DNA from: Myxococcales bacterium 68-20
Lineage (GTDB): Bacteria; Myxococcota_A; Polyangia; Polyangiales; Polyangiaceae
Length of the DNA stretch: 64,000 nt
Direction of reading: 5' to 3'
Assembly (NCBI GenBank): GCA_001899635.1
Contig: MKVQ01000001.1
Coordinates: forward strand, 1-64,000
The position numbers and the translations under genes were made by a program. The notes beneath the pieces were generated by a model, which ran no database searches, had not been told where the DNA came from, and saw only the letters and a list, made by a program, of their open reading frames with translations. Below, in pieces: positions 62,714 through 64,000 of this stretch. The number at the start of each line of letters is the position of its first letter. The first letter of the stretch is position 1.

Positions 62714-64000
62714 AGCGTTGGGCTGCAATTCTCGCGGGAGGAGCCGCCTGCGTTCTCGCCCTGTCCTGTGCGTCATCCGAAGAGGACGGGGCGCGTGAGG
62801 AGGGTGATGCCGGTGCGAATTCGAGCACCGAGGCGTCGAGCCCGTCTCCGGGAGACGCCTCGACGGATGCCGACCTGCCGGACGTGGACGCTGGGAGCCC
62901 GAAGCCGCGCGACGTGAAGTGCGAGGCCGAACCTTGCTACGTCGCCGTCAGCGGCAACGGCGGGCACCATATGTGTGGTTTGCTTTCCGACGGAACGGTG
63001 CGTTGCTGGGGCCGTGACACGCTCGAGCCTCCGGCCACGGCGGGAGCTCGCGGAGACGGCGCGCTCGGTCGCAATGCTGCCGTGTCCGTGATCGACGGTG
63101 CTACGCCGGCGCCGGTAGCGGGGCTCTCCTCTGTCGTGCAGATCAGCGTTGGCCCGAATCTCGGCGCCTGCGCGCGCACGGCGGACGGCGCCGTCTACTG
63201 CTGGGGACGCAACGACGCGGGGCAGCTCGGGCGACCGCTCACGGAGCAGCGCCTCGCCGTTCCGACGCGCGTCGAAGGGATCCCGGCGGTGAAGGACGTG
63301 CAGCTCGGCTACCGATTGGCTTGCGCCATCGCGGTGGAGGGCGGCGGGCTCTATTGTTGGGGCATCTTCGCGCCCGACTTCGCGTTCGAGTGGGACGCCT
63401 ACGGTATCGACGCCGCGCCGCTCACGCCGTTCCCGCCTCTGGCCGTGACGACGATCCCGGGGCCCCTCACGTCGCTCGCGATCGGGACCGCTGGATTCCC
63501 GGCCATGGATACGGTCATCGGTTTGCGCGAAGACAGGGTGCTCGTCAACATCGGCCCGCACGCCACGGGGCAGACGTCGGTGAATCCCCCGTGGTCGGGG
63601 CCGCTCGAGCGGTCTTCCGTCGTCCGTGCGTGGCCGTTCGCGTACCTCTCTGCCGACACTCAGCTGTGGCAATGGTTGCCGCGCAACGGCGGTAGGCCGT
63701 CTCGGAAGGTCTTTCTTCCGTCGACGCATCTCGTCGTCGACGCGAAGGTCTCCGCGTACTCCGCGAGCTCGTCGCAACAGGTCGAGCAGGGTGGGGCTCT
63801 TCTTGCGACAGGACGACTTTACCGATGGGGCGCGAACACGGCGGGCGCGCTCGGCGTCGATCCGAACGAAAAGCCTTCGGCGGAGTTTCCGATGGAGGTG
63901 GCCCAGCTCGGTGATCAGGTCGTCTCGTTCGCGACGACCCTCGAAGCGGCATGCGCGTCCCTGGTGAACGGTAGCGTCAAGTGTTGGGGGGCGAACTCCT
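62710..64000 (+). CDS. Cassette B RCC1-repeat lipoprotein (runs off window)
   Basis: At least 430 residues, still open at the edge. Lipobox LALSC, Asp/Ser-rich linker, then repeats ending in CWG or variants: LLSDGTVRCWGRD, ARTADGAVYCWGRNDAGQLG, VEGGGLYCWGIF, less regular central blades, GALLATGRLYRWGANTAGAL and LVNGSVKCWGANS. The last reads like the seventh, so the end is close. It corresponds to the cassette A gene at 34823. More genes of the cassette may follow beyond the edge. Confidence 0.85.
   Translation, partial: MKRWAAILAGGAACVLALSCASSEEDGAREEGDAGANSSTEASSPSPGDASTDADLPDVDAGSPKPRDVKCEAEPCYVAVSGNGGHHMCGLLSDGTVRCWGRDTLEPPATAGARGDGALGRNAAVSVIDGATPAPVAGLSSVVQISVGPNLGACARTADGAVYCWGRNDAGQLGRPLTEQRLAVPTRVEGIPAVKDVQLGYRLACAIAVEGGGLYCWGIFAPDFAFEWDAYGIDAAPLTPFPPLAVTTIPGPLTSLAIGTAGFPAMDTVIGLREDRVLVNIGPHATGQTSVNPPWSGPLERSSVVRAWPFAYLSADTQLWQWLPRNGGRPSRKVFLPSTHLVVDAKVSAYSASSSQQVEQGGALLATGRLYRWGANTAGALGVDPNEKPSAEFPMEVAQLGDQVVSFATTLEAACASLVNGSVKCWGANS

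Overview
The window is high-GC DNA (about 70% by eye) from a predatory or soil bacterium of the Myxococcota type, probably Polyangia (Labilithrix/Sorangium-like). This is inferred from content: very many lipoproteins with a Cys lipobox and Asp/Ser/Gly-rich linkers, DUF4215 and fibro-slime domains, RCC1 and WG-type propeller repeats, a choice-of-anchor-L-like protein, ECF sigma factors, and few operons of classical housekeeping genes. No rRNA, tRNA, CRISPR array or intact transposon was recognised.

Layout. 1-1600: small scrambled island with a repeat array, a possible polymorphic-toxin 3' remnant, an intact putative immunity gene and a degraded IS21-type IstA fragment. 1.6-7.3 kb: htpG, a small conserved protein, an M3 oligopeptidase, and an XRE-cupin regulator preceded by an overlooked 59-codon gene and a candidate operator. 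7.4-17.6 kb: a lipoprotein, a ZIP-like/YraQ-ArsP-like fusion transporter, a large DUF4215/fibro-slime lipoprotein, and a TonB receptor with two downstream lipoproteins, one His-rich; this looks like a metal-handling neighbourhood. 17.7-30 kb: class II glutamine amidotransferase, anchor-L lipoprotein, rhodanese, FAD-linked oxidase, serA and several small exported coiled-coil or lipoprotein genes. 30-37 kb: seven-gene cassette A (outer-membrane-like protein, ECF sigma, membrane TPR-like regulator, Cys-rich lipoprotein and propeller lipoproteins). 37-56.4 kb: mixed accessory and housekeeping genes: metalloprotease lipoprotein, two MFS carriers, a fatty-acid desaturase, arfB, a CysZ/EI24 membrane protein, an Fpg/Nei glycosylase, GNAT, orphan ExbD, a methionine-rich protein, a Tat hydrolase, a tandem pair of lipoproteins and a phosphoesterase. 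56.7-64 kb: cassette B, a diverged copy of cassette A, running off the window.

The strongest candidate for an undescribed system is the pair of cassettes A and B. In each, a signal-peptide protein with a beta-rich C-terminus is followed by an ECF sigma factor, a single-pass membrane protein with a TPR-like C-terminus, a lipoprotein with six Asn-Cys-Gly-x-Cys units, and lipoproteins whose repeats count out to seven each, which fits seven-bladed propellers. From the sigma gene on, almost every junction is a 4-nt stop/start overlap (ATGA, GTGA or TTGA), so the proteins are probably made together. The likely output is a self-regulated set of surface-displayed propellers and stalks; the ligand is unknown.

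Gene starts were chosen from codon position, Shine-Dalgarno-like sequence, signal peptides and overlaps; several are uncertain and are marked. All functional calls rest on reading motifs by eye, with no database search.
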